A stretch of DNA of 64,000 nt from Epiperipatus broadwayi (GCA_028023455.1 JAQFVV010013090.1:64001-128000), one strand, 5' to 3'. Shown: positions 26,315-40,215, counted from the first letter of the stretch. Made by a program: numbers and translations. The notes: generated by a model from the sequence alone, not told the origin.

Positions 26315-29060
26315 ATGTGTGTATATATATTGTAACAGTCAGAATCGTCTATCTCGCTAACACACTGCAGAATTCAAACCCCAGACACGAAACTGAACAT
26401 TCTAGGAGGGGTTGCCTTCTAGATATACTAAGTTCGAATCTAAAGCCCAAATCTCACAGCGCCATCTATGTGACAACGCATCTGATGCCACTACTAGTAT
26501 GACCTTTGACCGGTGCCTGGTGGTCAAGGAGAAACAAAAGACTCTATACTAAAAGAAGTTTGGGTGGCTAATTAACGTCTATGGATTTACAAAAGAAATG
26601 CAGAAAATATATATATATAGACCGAGACAGTGATAGGAATCAAATAAAATAAAAGATCAAATTTAGTTTTAAATAATTTCACAAAATTTATTCATAAAAT
26701 ATATATATAACGCCACTGTCTGCTTATATGAGACAGGGACACGTATTAAATAATTGTGGGCATTATATTTCAATAAATGACAAAAAGGTTTTAAAACAAA
26801 GTGATATATTCTATTCCTCGGGCTAATAGCATTACGATAATGTGCTTGACGAGACAGGAACATGTGCGAGGTGCTTTGAGCAATTATACAAATTTAAGAA
26901 AATATTTGAAATTAAGTGTTATAAAATATTTATTGATTTCGAGAATAGCATGGACAAAAGCTTACTAAGCAACAAAGTGGGAATGTGATCAAAGCATTTA
27001 TTTGAGAATAATAATAATAGAGTTGCATTGGGAGGTCAGTATTGCTGATAATGAATTTATTAAAGTTGGAGGGTGTGACACGTTTAAGTCACGGATGCTT
27101 TGTAAAATAAATATAAAATAAAACAATATTGAAGATCCGGAATAATTACGGAGGGCATCTCGCTGCTAACCCGTAGGAAAGTATTTTATGAACAGCCGAA
27201 ACTTAGCAACTGTGTGACGATTGCGTTTAATTCCCAGGTGTGTCATTTGGAACACACTCTGCCTGGAAACTTGCAATATACGAAAAGAACGGACTTTGCC
27301 GTGTAAAGAATCCTTGGAAAAATAAAACAAAGCGGTCTCAACAACCAATTCATTTACCAGCAATACGAGACTAGTGTATATAAAAACATACTGAATGGGT
27401 TTTACTCAGATTAAGAGAAATGCCCAATCAATTTCCCCGAAATTCATTTAAAAGGGTCCGCACATTCTCGAAGTCAATGATGAACGTTATAATTAAAGTA
27501 GAACACGGTAATTAAAATAGGAAAATGCATGCTTGCGGGTTTGAAAAGTAAGTATAGATTTATATACGCAATCATGCATTAGGGGACACATCTAATCATT
27601 GACCTCGCACATACTCTCATATTAGATTAAAATCAATAACATGTAGATTTTAAACTATGTGATTATATTATATATTAAAGAATAGAATCACCCTCGAATG
27701 AGTGATTTGCAAGATAATAAAATTGGAAAATTATAAATTTAAAATATGCCTTAATAGCGGCGTCTTACTTTCAATAAAGGGAATAGTTCACTCGGTCAAA
27801 TACGATTCTGATACATTATCATAATAAAATAAAAGAAAGCTTTATAAATAGAAAATATTAACCCAAGGATAGAGCAAAACTGTTGATTATATTATATTAA
27901 CACGTTAAAGAAATACATAATGAAGTTATGTGAAATATAAAGAAAACAATTTTAAATAGCTATAGCATGTTAGTTATCACAAGAGCTCTTGGGTTAATTT
28001 AGGGTTACCTCTGGAGAAGCATTTTCAGGTAGATGTTCGCAGGTTTTATAATTCAGCAGCAAAATCTGGAAATGTTAATATTTTTGGCAGCGGCAGCAGT
28101 TCCGGGGTTCCCTGTGTGATAACTTCCGATAGTCTACGGCAGCATATGACATTTCGGAGAGAAATAGCCTTCTTGCACTCTACTCTGTCATGTCAAGATT
28201 TACAAATTACTACTATAATTTTGGTTAGAAACATTAGACCTCAGAATGATTTCTCTTAGAAACATTAGAAGAAAAAAAACTAACTGGAGAACAAAAGAAA
28301 AACTCCTTTTTATAGTAGAATTTAACAATAGAACTGCCCTGGAGCATTACAAAAATATTGGACTTATCAGCTGTAATTAAATCATCCGAATGTCTAAAGG
28401 AATTCAACATTAATTAATTTCTTTTGTTACTTTCCCTGTCGACATTCGAATTACAAACTAGATTTAATTAAAAATTACTTTTATTAATTAAAGAAAACCT
28501 TAAGTGGACATCTGCTGTTTTTAGATAAACTTATAGAACATTAACTAATTAAACTATTGTCCCTGATTTATTTAAACAGAAATATTTGGAATAACTTTTA
28601 TTAAATTAAAGAAAATGATTTTACTTTTTAAATTGCAATATTTGAATCTATTTACTAAACGAATATTTACTAAATGAATTTTATTTTAAATCAAAATATA
28701 TTACGACAGTAATATATTTGTAAATAGATTCAAACAAAATAACTTCAACAATTTATAATTTTTGATATGTTTTAAAATGCATATCATAGTGTGGGCGCAA
28801 TTACAACTTATATAACCTACTTTTAAATAAATGTAAATTATGTGAACAAATACATAATTCATAATATTTTATTTATTTGGGAATGACTTATATATATAAT
28901 ACGAGCATTGTACTCGTGGTTTAAAATTAGGCGGGATTTTCAGTATATAAGCGTATTGCAGACACACTACGATAGATTGGGGTTCAAACTAAGGTATGAG
29001 GGTAGGAAATAGGCAAGAAAAGGTGAAACGAAGATCTGCAAAGCAGACCTTACTGTTTCA
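26315..29060. other. CpG- and GC-enriched anomalous segment
   Basis: From about 26.32 to 28.20 kb (and again near 28.9-29.05) CpG dinucleotides and GC are more frequent than in neighbouring DNA: 26,320-26,530, 26,815-27,370 and 28,000-28,200. Left atatattgtaacagtcag and the inverted right end atatattgaaacagtaag (29,040-29,075) are weakly similar, so it may be one old transposon. No protein motif, primer-binding site or long terminal repeat was found. An intronic regulatory region is an alternative. Confidence 0.35.
26455..26468 (-). promoter_or_regulatory. CTCF-like motif
   Basis: The minus strand reads tagatggcgctgtg. The core agatggcgc resembles the CTCF consensus known from insects and other bilaterians (AG(G/A)TGGCGC). 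A single short match within the CpG-richer segment; chance cannot be excluded. Confidence 0.3.
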
Positions 29061-31339
29061 ATATATACAATATTTTATTTATATATATATATATCAGTTA
29101 ATGGATAAATGGAAAATGGAAAAATTATTAATCATGAAATAATTATGATGATTATTTATCCATTACCTCATCACAGAAGAAAATATTTGGTGTTTAAACT
29201 CAATTCCTTTTTTTTATTATTAAAGTATTTGTTTTTATTAAAATGTAATGCCTTTAAATGGCATTTCTGTTTATTCTATGCAGTATTCAAATATATATAT
29301 ATATATATATATAGTTATACAATAGTATGTCATAAATTTGGTGTGCATTAATTAGATATAAGCTAGTTAACAGTTGGTGAGATAATTTCTAGCATTATGG
29401 GTAATAACGGATCTAGAAGAGGATATTTTTATCACTTGATAATTATGGAACTATGATTTTCATTATAGATGAGCTCATTAATAAATAAAACCTATCATTA
29501 TCATATCACCTATAGATCAATCGCTAGAGATGGCATTGAGAATTACATTTGACTTCTTCAATTATTCCATATATCTCCATTCCATTATAGTATTTTTTAT
29601 TTACTTAATAATTTATTAGTAACATTTTTATCCTGCAGATTATAATAATATTTTATTTAAAAAAATAAAGCTATTTATCAAATAAATAAGAATAACCCAT
29701 TCACTTAAAGTAGATTTATTTTTGTTTCTCTGCTTTGTATTTCTGATAAGGGCTTTCATACATATCATTGTTGTAGGTTTAATTGCAAGCTTAAAAGGAG
29801 TTTCACAAGTTGAAGCAAAAGATTGGATCAATCATATTTAATCTCACAATCAATATAAAATATCTAAAAGAAATATCCCCCCCCCCCCACTCACCAAAAA
29901 AAAAAAAAAAACCATATTTAGATCAAATGTATAATATGGTACATGGATTTGAACCTCATAAATTTTATATCATCAAAATAAATGGGCATTTTCTTTTACA
30001 ATACAAAAAAAAAAAGAATTTTAAGTTGCATTTACAAATTTTTAAGTTATGTAATTAAAATGTATGTGAAATCCTGCATAGTTATATTATTATTTGTAAT
30101 AAAAATAAATAGGTTATTTATATTCAGGTTTATTAACTCTCACAATAAAAAAAAAAAAGTAAAATGTATAATATTTTCTTTTTTAAGTTAAATTTTTTTT
30201 TTTCAAATTTTATATTAAATTTATCTTTATTAAGATGGGAATAAACAAGTAGATGTAATTAATTTCAGACATATAAAAAGAATAAGTTGCTTATATATAT
30301 ATACTTTATTAATTGCAAAAAAAAAAAAAGATAATGTTAAAAAAATGAGAGATAAGAAAAAATTTTAAATAAATTTTTTTGCATGTGTTATTGTTATCTG
30401 TTTTGGATCTTCTCACATCATGAATAAATTTGATATAAAGTGAGTCAATTTTATTTTTTCTTTTCTCCGTGGCATTTGGAGTGCATGACCAAACTATGTA
30501 TCAGGACCTAATACGAAAAAAGTAAATCATTTCAGCAGCAAATTACTTTTCAACTGCTGATAATAACCTTAATGATGGAAAAGCTAATTTTCAAATATCA
30601 GAGGCGAAAAAGATTCACTTTGTTAAAGTTATTATCAGAGAAGAGTGAATCAATTCTTTAAGTGCCAACTCCTGTAATTCTGACCAGAAAATGTGAGCTA
30701 CTTTAAAAAAAACTGCTTAAGCCTGCTTAAGATGAGATGTTTCATTTTCATAATTCCAAAAATAGGCGAGGGAGAGAGAATGAAATATGGTTGTTAGAAT
30801 AAATACTCTTATATTCAATGTTATTCATGAGGACTAGGTCTAAAGACCAATATCTTATTATCCATATATGTGAATAATAGTTAAAGTAGGAGGAATATGA
30901 ACTAATACAAGACCCTAGAAAATAGAAAACCTTTTTATAACATTGAGCAGAGACAGTACAGCACAGCAGTCGATTTGTGGTCCATGTAAAAAGACCATAT
31001 ATTGAATACCAGATTGTGACTTACCTGCTAAATGACAAGATTTACACTACACACATAAAAATAGGAATTTAACTCAATATAAAAAGGTGATATTTTCTTA
31101 TTTTGGTTTATTTTTTCATGACCTCAAATTAATTAATTTTCAATATATATTTTTTTCAACTCTCATGCACAATAATATTTTTTTTTTGTTTTGTTTGTAC
31201 ATACATGTTTTTTTTTTTTTCTTTTGGACTCTTATTTATAAATTATAATAGAGAATTTGTGAAATTTAAAATTACTCACCATAAAAATCATTTAATGTAT
31301 TTCAACTAAAAAGCATATTGGTTATTTATTATTAATTAC
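29061..31339. other. AT-rich, nothing recognised
   Basis: Contains (TA)n tracts (29,290-29,313), C9/A16 runs near 29,880-29,910 and an imperfect 15-bp inverted repeat around 30,560 and 30,635. No exon-like segment was seen. Confidence 0.5.
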
Positions 31340-31456
31340 CTTGCATTCAGAAGAGAAACCAATTAATGATTTGTCATTAACATTATCTGATACAGAGCTA
31401 GAAGAACTGCTTGATGTGCCACTGCCGCTATCATTATTAGAATCAGATGAACCACC
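31340..31456 (-). CDS. PHF10: Candidate linker exon of the PHF10-like gene, Ser/Asp-rich
   Basis: Open minus-strand segment of 117 nt (39 codons, phase 0 at both ends). It begins GGSSDSNNDSGSGTSS and ends SLIGFSSECK. A TTTTCAG acceptor (AG at 31458-31457) and a GTAATT donor (31339-31334) flank it. It has higher GC and more synonymous variety than the surrounding AT-rich DNA. PHF10 proteins have a Ser/Asp/Gly-rich acidic linker carrying a phosphodegron just before the PHD fingers; this exon resembles it in composition and phase. Joining it to the exon at 1476 would need a roughly 29.9-kb intron, or an unseen in-phase exon between. Membership of the same gene is inferred. It could instead be an exon of another gene on the same strand. 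Confidence 0.6.
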
Positions 31457-32140
31457 CTGAAAATGAAATCATTTTTTAATTATTATATTTATACTTGTGA
31501 AAATGCGTTTATATGTATACATAATGTCTATTAGTGTGTTTATATATATATTAAATAAAATACTGGATCCATAATTTGAAAAAAAAAAAAAAAAAATTAG
31601 TTTAAAAAATATTTTTCTAGCCCATATTGTAATCATTTTGGTGTTATAATGACAAAAAGTTACATTCCACATCAACACATCTAAGCATATATAGCTGCCA
31701 ATTCTAATAAGCAAACATATACAAAATTACAGATATAATAATAAATTTAATAACACTTAAGATATATCTTTTTTTATTCCATTAATATGAATCTTTAACA
31801 TAAAAAAAAAGTTAGTAATTTAATTTTTGTTACTATTATAATGTATACATGTACTTAATTTGTAAAAATATTAATTTTTAAAACCGTTTTCTAAATATAC
31901 TTTGTTTTGTTTTTTAAATTTAACTGATTTTTTTAATTTTTTTTTTTTACAGTATAAATATTTAAAAACTTGTCTGTGTGCACTTAATACATTTTATACT
32001 CTGTAAAGTATTTTACTTTGATAATGTCTTAATGTTTAAAATAATTTTTAAATTACTTTATAATAATAACTACTATATATAAATGCTTCATGTGTTCAAT
32101 TGACCCTATGGCATTCAGTGTTATCTATTCATTTAAAATG
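31457..32140. other. AT-rich, upstream of the serine-rich exon
   Basis: T-rich on the minus strand near the exon acceptor; otherwise nothing recognised. Confidence 0.5.
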
Positions 32141-32142
32141 TA

Positions 32143-33234
32143 CACCTGGGTCTCTTTTTACGTGGACTTATTTAACATGATTTTGAAGTTATGCAATTCA
32201 TGTTTCACTGGAAGTCGAACTAAAATAATGCGCTATTACTTTAAATAATAAATTTCGCGCACTTACGTTATATTGAAAGTAATAGCACATTATTGGAATT
32301 CGACTTTCATCTTAGTAATTTCAATATTTTCAGTGCTTTATAATAGTAAGATTTTATGCAATAATGGAATTAAAATCATGATTTCCACATTTTATGTAAA
32401 CACACATTAAATTTTACAAGATTATAATGTAAATTTGTTCAAACATTGTGCGTGTTAATTTTGCATTTTAAATCACATTCTGTTATTGCTTTTCAAAAAA
32501 GAATGTAATCAATTACAGTATTAATCATTTAGTGTCCACAAGTTTATTTTTAAAAGGTGAGTAATAGCAGTGGGCACAATTAAATTTGACAATTAAAAAT
32601 TGAAATCTGATTTTTAATTGTAATTAACAATTTAAAAATTACTTGGCGACATGAAATTAATGTGATGTGAAATTTGATTTTTAAACGGAATTGAAAATTA
32701 AAAAATTAAAGACAAAAATAAGAATTTAATTTTTAGTTGTTAGTTTCATAAACAATTAATAAAATCATCGTCTCAAAGATTAATTACTAATTACGTTGTC
32801 ACCAGAAAACCATTGACACAACATGAGTGTGAAGTTGGCGCTAGTTGTATTTCCTCAGTTTGCAAATGAATGTGTTTTTCGCAAATAGCGATAATAATTA
32901 AAATGTGTATAAAAAATGTAAATTACTGTACTGTAAATTATGCATAAAAATATATTATTTTGAATAAAATTAAATATTATAGTTAAAAAAAGTTTGTCTT
33001 GTATCAATTTTTTTCAAATTTGAAATTTTTTATTAGTCATATTTTATTTCCTTATTTTTTTTTTGCACGAATTTTAAAGTAATTTTACATTGGTACTTTG
33101 CTTTTATGCGAATTTTAAAAAATCACAGACCGCATCCCCCCTTTTTCAATGTAAGTTACGTCTATTTTTTGCGCGATTTCGTTTGCGCGTGTTTTCTGAG
33201 GAACCTATCTATCGCGTAAAACGAGACTCAGGTA
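32143..33234. mobile_element. Non-autonomous pogo/Tigger-type DNA transposon, copy 1
   Basis: A 1.09-kb element with terminal inverted repeats cacctgggtctctttttacg (left) and, inverted at the right, tacctgagtctcgttttacg, flanked by TA (32,141-32,142 and 33,235-33,236). It is about 90% alike to the copy at 47.76 kb over most of its length but lacks that copy's transposase remnant, carrying an AT-rich stretch instead around 32,570-32,700. TA duplication plus the relic in copy 2 places it in the Tc1/mariner superfamily, pogo/Tigger branch. Confidence 0.85.
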
Positions 33235-33450
33235 TATCTGCAAAACTTTGAAGCAAATGCCATAATTACAATGCATTGATAATTGCAGTTTATAATAAAA
33301 CTAATTTCTTGAAGAAAAAAAGACATAAGATACAACAGTCCCTTATAACCCATGATACTTAATTCCAAATCTTAATGCAAATACCAAAATTCACCAATGA
33401 TAATAAACTGTATACAGTGTATAAAGTGTATTTTAACTCATATAGAACAT

Positions 33451-33635
33451 GATAACAATCAACCTTTAAGATAACAACAATCTCAACCTGTAGTCAAGCA
33501 ATCTACTTAAACAATAGATGATAACAACTTTATGGACTGATATGTTTATATAGATACTAAAGATTGCAACTTGTTTAAAGTGGGTGCCTTGACTACAGAT
33601 TGAGATTGTTGATAGCTTAAGGCTTGATTGTTATC
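33451..33635. mobile_element. Short MITE-like inverted repeat
   Basis: Arms of about 50 bp, 33,451-33,499 and 33,585-33,635, are inverted copies: gataacaatcaa, then acaatctcaacctgtagtca, against tgactacagattgagattgt and ttgattgttatc. They enclose an AT-rich centre of about 85 bp. It lies just after pogo-type copy 1. The target-site duplication is not evident. Confidence 0.75.
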
Positions 33636-33639
33636 ATCT

Positions 33640-36600
33640 ATATTTATAAACCTGTTAAAGCCTTGAGTAATATAGTACATATACACATTTGAAGTAACTT
33701 CATTTAAAAAATATACATTAAAACATAAAAAATAATAATAATAATTAACAAAAAATCAATAAACTATTTAATTAGAAATTTTATAATAAATTTAATATAT
33801 GGTAGAATTTGCTATAGTTTTAGTTTCTAGAATAAACAAATCATATAATGAATTTCTTTTCTTTTTAAATTAGGATGTCTACAATTTACTGTTTGCATAC
33901 ACATGTACAGAAGATGTTGTAGAACTGATCATGTTTTGTAAACTTAATTTATTTTCTGCATCTGTTTCTTTATGGCTTTAACAGTGAAAATACAATACTA
34001 TTTTTTTTTTTAATTACTGAAATTTTTCTTTGTATTTAAGTTAATTTTAATTATTAACCAGAAAAACTAAGTTAATAAACTGATTAATGTGCATATATAT
34101 ATAAAAAAAAATTTCAAGTGAGAAAGCAAAAAAAATACCAGAGATTGAGATGCTAGATATTCAATGAATTAGACCAATCAGTTTTTGTCTTTTATTTAAG
34201 ATTTCTTCATTCTTTTAAAAATTCAGTTTTGATAAAAACAAAAATTGAATTTTTTAATTTACATATGTGTGTGTGTGTGTGAATAAAATATAAAAATAGC
34301 AATTAATTTTGATTTTTTTATTGTTTTTCATGTTTAAATGATAGTGTTGGATGATAACTTTGCTATAGAGTGTGTCTAAAACAAATTACTCATAAATATA
34401 TGTTTAGTGGAGCTGCAATATATACTATATCTTTTTAAGCTTCTCTCATGTACATCATATATAATATATAACAGCTTTTTTTGTTGATAAACTTTGATTA
34501 GAATAGAATATATACTGTTTACTGAACTTCAACACACATATATAATTCAGATGCTTTTTATATATCGAATATCCATATATAAATTAACATTATAGTATAA
34601 AATATTTAAAATATATATATAATTAGTAATAATAAATTGTGAAGACACATTACCATGTACTTCACTAAGTATGTGTTTGCTCATTTATTCATTCACTGAA
34701 AAAATAAGAATAAGAAAAAAACTTATCGTATCAAATTTTTATTTTTTAAAAAAAGTAAACAGCAAAATGTCTGACTTTCATCACAATCAAATACATTCTA
34801 AGCGATATTCTACTTTTCTCTCTTATAAAAACATCTTGTGTTTGAGAATAGGAGTATTCATTTACGTATAGTTTAAAATATGTAAAGCGCATATGCACTA
34901 GCCTGATCGCTAATTTACAATTACAATTTATTAACATAGCACTATATAAATAAATACTTTATTATAAATAGTAGTCTAAGTATGTTCTAAAATATTGTAA
35001 AACATTTATTAAACTTAAACAACATCTTAAGTTTAAGTACTGCATATCAAATTTGCAAAAAGTAATAAAGAAAGAGAGGTTAAGTGAAAATTACACTACA
35101 AAAATTAATTTATGTGTTTTCAATAAAGAATGAAGAAATTTTATTAATAAACATGATTGTGTGCAATGATTTGAGATGGAAAAAAGCTGCTGGTGTACTG
35201 AAAAATTTAATTACAAATTTCAATTTTTTTAAATGTAATCGCATACGATGTTCTAAGATGAAAAAATCGCTGCTTGAATATTGTAAAAAACAAAAATTTA
35301 CAAATTTTAATGGGTTTTTTTTTTGTTTGTTTATTTAACATTTTTGCTTGTTTGTTTACCTTTTTTTTAGTTTACTGCTTCACTGTATTTTGATAAATAT
35401 CATAATAAAAGAGCTTATGGAAGTAATTGTGTTCACAGTCGCATATCCCAAGGATTTTAAAAGGTAAATTAAAATATCATTTATTTTTTCTGTTAATAAA
35501 TATTTTCTTTTCTATTGAACAGTAAAAAGAAATGGCTAAAGACTAATTATTTTCAATTCCTTTCATTTTTTCTTTAAAAATTTTTTTTTTATAAAATTAG
35601 AATAAATAAATCATCAAATTAGAAAATTTTAATTATTTTGTATTTTGAACCAAAAAAAATTTAAAATAAAATTTTCTTTTTTACTAACTTCCTTTTTTTT
35701 TTCCAAAATGCAGATAAATAAAACTGCAAATATTGAAGTCATGAATATGGAAAAATAGCTGAATTTAATGAAAATTAATAATTATAGACATAAAACAATT
35801 GATAGCTAAATCCGAAAAAAAAAAATAGTGATTATGATATTGAAACTAGATGACTTAAAAATTGTTGATAAAGACATAAAATTTGCTCCTTCACCATTGT
35901 TCATCAACAACAATAAATTGAATGAGTTACAAATCTTTGGAATTTTTGTGCATTTTTAAAGATATGAAAGCTGAATAATAAATATTTTTAGAAAGTACTA
36001 ATGTCTGTACAATGGGGGAAAAAACAAACAAGCAAGTAGATATATGAATAGATAAAAGGCTGAACTTCCATTTGGAGAATAAATGACTTGTAAGTTTTGA
36101 ACACACTTTACCACTATCCTTTTTTACTGAAAAAAAGACTATAACCATGAAAAAAACAAAGTGAGCAATCAGCAACAAAATATAATAATGGCTATGCCAT
36201 AGAAAAATATGAAGATCAAACACAAAAAGAAAGCATTCCAGAGAAATGCTATCTATATGATCATTAAAAAAAAAAAAAAAAAATCAATAACTTTTATATA
36301 AAATTATCACAATGTCAATTATTCATAATTATTCCAATAATTTAAAACTTATGTTTCAACTCAATAATGATTAATGTATTATTTATAAAATATATAATTT
36401 AAGTAGACTCCTTGAGTGCATACCCTCAATTGATATAAACAAAAAAAGAAGGGAGGGCAGCATACATATCCAATAAAAAAATGTTTTTCTCTTTAGATTA
36501 TAATAGCCAAATATGATTTACAAATACAAATATGTAATAACTGTTTCATTATTTACAATAATGTGAAGCATTTGAATGTTAAAAATATACTTTTTGTGCA

Positions 36601-36955
36601 GCATTATAACATGCACAAAATTAATAATTCTTTAAATATAAAATTCTTCATTCATGAAGAACTAACTATACAACTGTCTAAAAAAGCAAGCTACAATTGA
36701 CAAAAAAAAAGAAAGATAATTCAACTATGATGTACCTAATAAAATAAAATATATTAAAGGATCAATGACTATAAATAAATATATATTATTTAAAAGTCTA
36801 ACAAACTAAAACAAAAAGTCATTTTAAAATGCAAATTTGCGTTTGAACAGTTTTTTCCCTTGCTAAATATCAACTATTATAATTTCCAAACCATTTGGTA
36901 TAACACAAGCTGATATTTAACAGAGAGTGCTGTTTACATGGAAATTCAAAGCATA
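33640..36955. other. AT-rich, nothing recognised
   Basis: Simple tracts only; (TG)n near 34,265. Open frames here show no family resemblance. Confidence 0.5.
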
Positions 36956-37747
36956 TATATTGCTTACAATAACTCCTCTCATATACACTTTAATGCAAAA
37001 ATTTTTTTAATATAATTCCTTTATTTTCCTGACAGTTTCGACTGTCCTGCAATTTTCATCAGAGCTACAATATTGAATGATATAAACATGTAACCATTAC
37101 TTCATATACATATAAAAATATAAATATATACATATGTATATCAAAAATATATACATACATATTTTCAAAACATTCATATACATACACATATACAAAATCC
37201 ATATATGTAAACATCCATACACACATTATAACCTACATATAAAAATACATATATATATAAAATATATACAAAAAGTCATATCAAATACACAATTTTTATA
37301 TTATTATTTTTAAATCTATTTTATTTTAAATTTTTTAAAAAACTAACATTTATTACTTCTTTATCAATTTTACTTTATTTTCTACTTTTTATTCTTTATC
37401 TTTCTTTCTATCTATCATTTTTACATTATTATCTAATATATTTTATCTTCTTTTATTTTTTATTTTAATACCTATAAATTTAACTTTAACCATAATATTA
37501 TTTGTAATCTTATTCTTTAATAATAATTTTTATTTTATTCTTTTTAATAATTCCCCTATTCATTTTAACTTACCGTATATGTATATTTTTATATGTATGG
37601 AAGTAATGGTTATATGTTTATATCATTCAATATTGTAGCTCTGATGAAGACTGTAGGACAGTCGAAACTGTCAGGAAAATAAAGGAATTATATTTTTAAA
37701 AAAATTAGTATTAAAGTGTATATGAGGGGAGTTATTGTAAGCAATAT
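36956..37747. mobile_element. Foldback element with hammerhead-like core
   Basis: An element of about 790 bp whose outer ~175 bp (36,956-37,130 and 37,575-37,747) are inverted copies: atattgcttacaataactcc at the left and its complement at the right. The centre is (TA)n- and T-rich simple sequence. Each arm carries gtagctctgatga...gaaactgtcag. There is no open frame. The arrangement resembles inverted terminal repeats of a PLE-derived element, but class is inferred. Confidence 0.8.
37641..37672 (+). ncRNA. Hammerhead-like core (foldback family)
   Basis: The sequence reads ctgatga, an extra a, stem II gactgt-agg-acagtc (6 bp perfect), gaaa, then ctgtc, which supplies a minimal stem III and a GUC triplet. 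The conserved hammerhead bases are complete. Stem I pairing is weak (two bp, an internal loop, then A/T pairs), so activity is doubtful. Confidence 0.45.
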
Positions 37748-37749
37748 CT

Positions 37750-40215
37750 ATGAATATATGAAGAAATGCAACCAAAGTAAAAGAGTATAAGAAATCCAAA
37801 TCATTATGGAAGCCTTATTTTAAAATTCAGTAGACTTAGAATAATTTATTTACAGCTTCTATTATTAGTTGTTCTAACTATATGATTAAAAGGTTATCAT
37901 TGTGCTATGCAATGAACTTTCAAGCCACCATTTTTCAAAGGGTTCAGAGAAAATAAACAATAGATATATAAAAATAATAGAATGAAATCCTATTGAAAAT
38001 GCAGTACAAGCAATTTAATAATCATTTTCTAAAATATGGTGCACACAAAGTATAATATAACCATTAGCCTTATGCACAACTCAGATATTATAATTTAAAA
38101 TATCCATCTAGTTATTATCTTCAAAATATGTATATATATAGAGTATATAATTTAAATATCATACTAATTACAAATATATTTTAAAAAATCAGGGTTCATA
38201 TTAAATTCAATAAGACTACTTATTTAAAATAAATAATCTTATCATTAATTTTAAAAGATATAATAATTTATGTTTTAATTTAAAAAAAATAATAATAAAT
38301 GGCATTTATTTGCTTTAGATAAATTTTATATTTCAGATTAAAAAGCAGCTTTTAACTTTCTGAAGAAAAAAAGTCAAAAACTTGGCCACTCAAACAAAAA
38401 AAAAGCTCTCTTTTTAAATAATGAATAGCAGAACAAATGGATGACAAACTTAAATATATTTTTAAGACATTTCTAATTATAAAAAAAATAAAAACTTAAA
38501 TTTAAATTATAAAAGTTAAAAAACAAAAAAAGATATTATTTGAATGCAAAAAAAAAAGTTTTTTAAAAAATGGATTCATATTTCAGTAAATATCTATTTC
38601 TATGGCTCTGATTTCAGGATGAAAGAAAAAAGATGATAGATGTCAAATATCAATGGATCAAGAGTTCACTATATATAATGTTAAAATACTTTCAAGAATC
38701 TACTAAAATCATGGAAATGATATTTAAAACATTAATTTAAAGGGGGGGGGGGCGGTATTGAAAACAAAATGAAAAATGATCTATATATATAAAATCCATA
38801 TGAATGTTTGTCCATAATGCTGTCACGTGTTTCTATATAAATGTATCTTTTTCCATAAGACTGTCATGTGTCAAATTCACAAGCAATTTAAAAAACCTAT
38901 TACTTTTGTATTTCGAAGCATATTAATTCCACAATTAACAAAAGCAGTTGTCCATAACACTGTCAAACTCACATATCAAATATAACAAGTAAATTAAAAA
39001 TTTTAAATTTAGCTTTATTAATACCTTGCCCCGTACATTTCTGAAGTGTACCAAACAGGCCGGATGTTCCAAACATTTTTCTTTTCAATTGTGAATTTCT
39101 CACATTTATTTATATAATATTAAAATCTTTTGTTTAATTTATATTAAATCTTAAAAAAAAAATTATTAAAGCAACCAAGTGAAAACATGGTCTTTATAGG
39201 CTGGGTATATCTGGTTTCACTACAAGATATATGAATTTAACTTCTTATGCTTATTACATTGTACAATGAATAAGACCTATTAGTAGCTAAATAATATATA
39301 CTGAAATTTAAAATCAATCTTGGGGGAGGGGGATCTTATATTTTATCTACTATTATTGTTAATTCAATCTTTATTCAACCTGCTATGATGATTCATAGTT
39401 ATTCTACGTAAAAAAAAATATAATTGGTTTTTTTTTAAAAAACTTTTTTCAAAATTGTATTGGATTCTTTAATATTTTTTTTTTAAACTTCTATATTATT
39501 GATGTTCCAATTCTAATAATATTTATATTATACTAAAATTATATTTAAAAAAAGAGAAAAGATAGCAAATAGTATAAACTTGCATGTATTTGCTTAGTCA
39601 TAAAAGAATTATTGACCAAAAGTATTTCTAAACTGCAATCTCATTTTTTCTTCCATAAACAGCCAGCATAATTTAAAAATGCATTTGTTTAAAGAGGATA
39701 AATGAATAAAAGGATGTAAAAATAAAATCTATCATAATATTTTTAATATTTAAATAAATAAGTTTAATAAACTTCATATTTTAGGGATGCCTGTTTGATG
39801 CTTACAAATAGTATAATTGTTTTAAAATCACATTTGAGTGCTTTGAAAGTGAAGTAAGTAAATTTAACTTGCAAATTTATTATTAGATATTTCACATATC
39901 TAAGTATTTTTAACACCATAGCTGTAAACAAATTACTTGAGTTAAGGATTGCATTGAAATCCATTGATCTTTTCCTCAGTTCACTGATAGTTCTTAAATG
40001 AAATATTGAGTTTTCTTGAAGGCAGGATGATGAATGTATGTGCGAATAAACTTTTGTGTACATAGATATTTACAACCATGATAGAAAAACTAAATTATGG
40101 TCCTTATTCCTATGAGATTGTGAAGTCACCAAACAAAATAATGACTGATGGTTCATAGCAGAGAGTATTTAGAATCCTGATTGTGTACCCATGCTGCCAG
40201 TCAATGATGACCTTT
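37750..40215. other. AT-rich, nothing recognised
   Basis: Contains a G10 run near 38,742-38,751 and long A runs. No coding segment with splice signals was found. Confidence 0.5.

Larger units (their letters stand above)
1477..31339 (-). other. Probable ~30-kb intron of the PHF10-like gene
   Basis: If the serine-rich exon is spliced to the PHD1 exon, this whole segment is a single phase-0 intron. It is filled with LINE, PLE, SINE-like and foldback repeats in both orientations, separated by AT-rich DNA. I found no other exon-like segment with paired splice sites in it, but a short exon could be missed by eye. Confidence 0.5.

Noticed and set aside
26315-26560. Possible LTR start (tgtaacag...)
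   Set aside because: No second LTR, primer-binding site, polypurine tract or gag/pol motif was found.
30555-30645. Imperfect inverted repeat ctgataataac / gttattatcag
   Set aside because: Too short and AT-rich to separate from chance.
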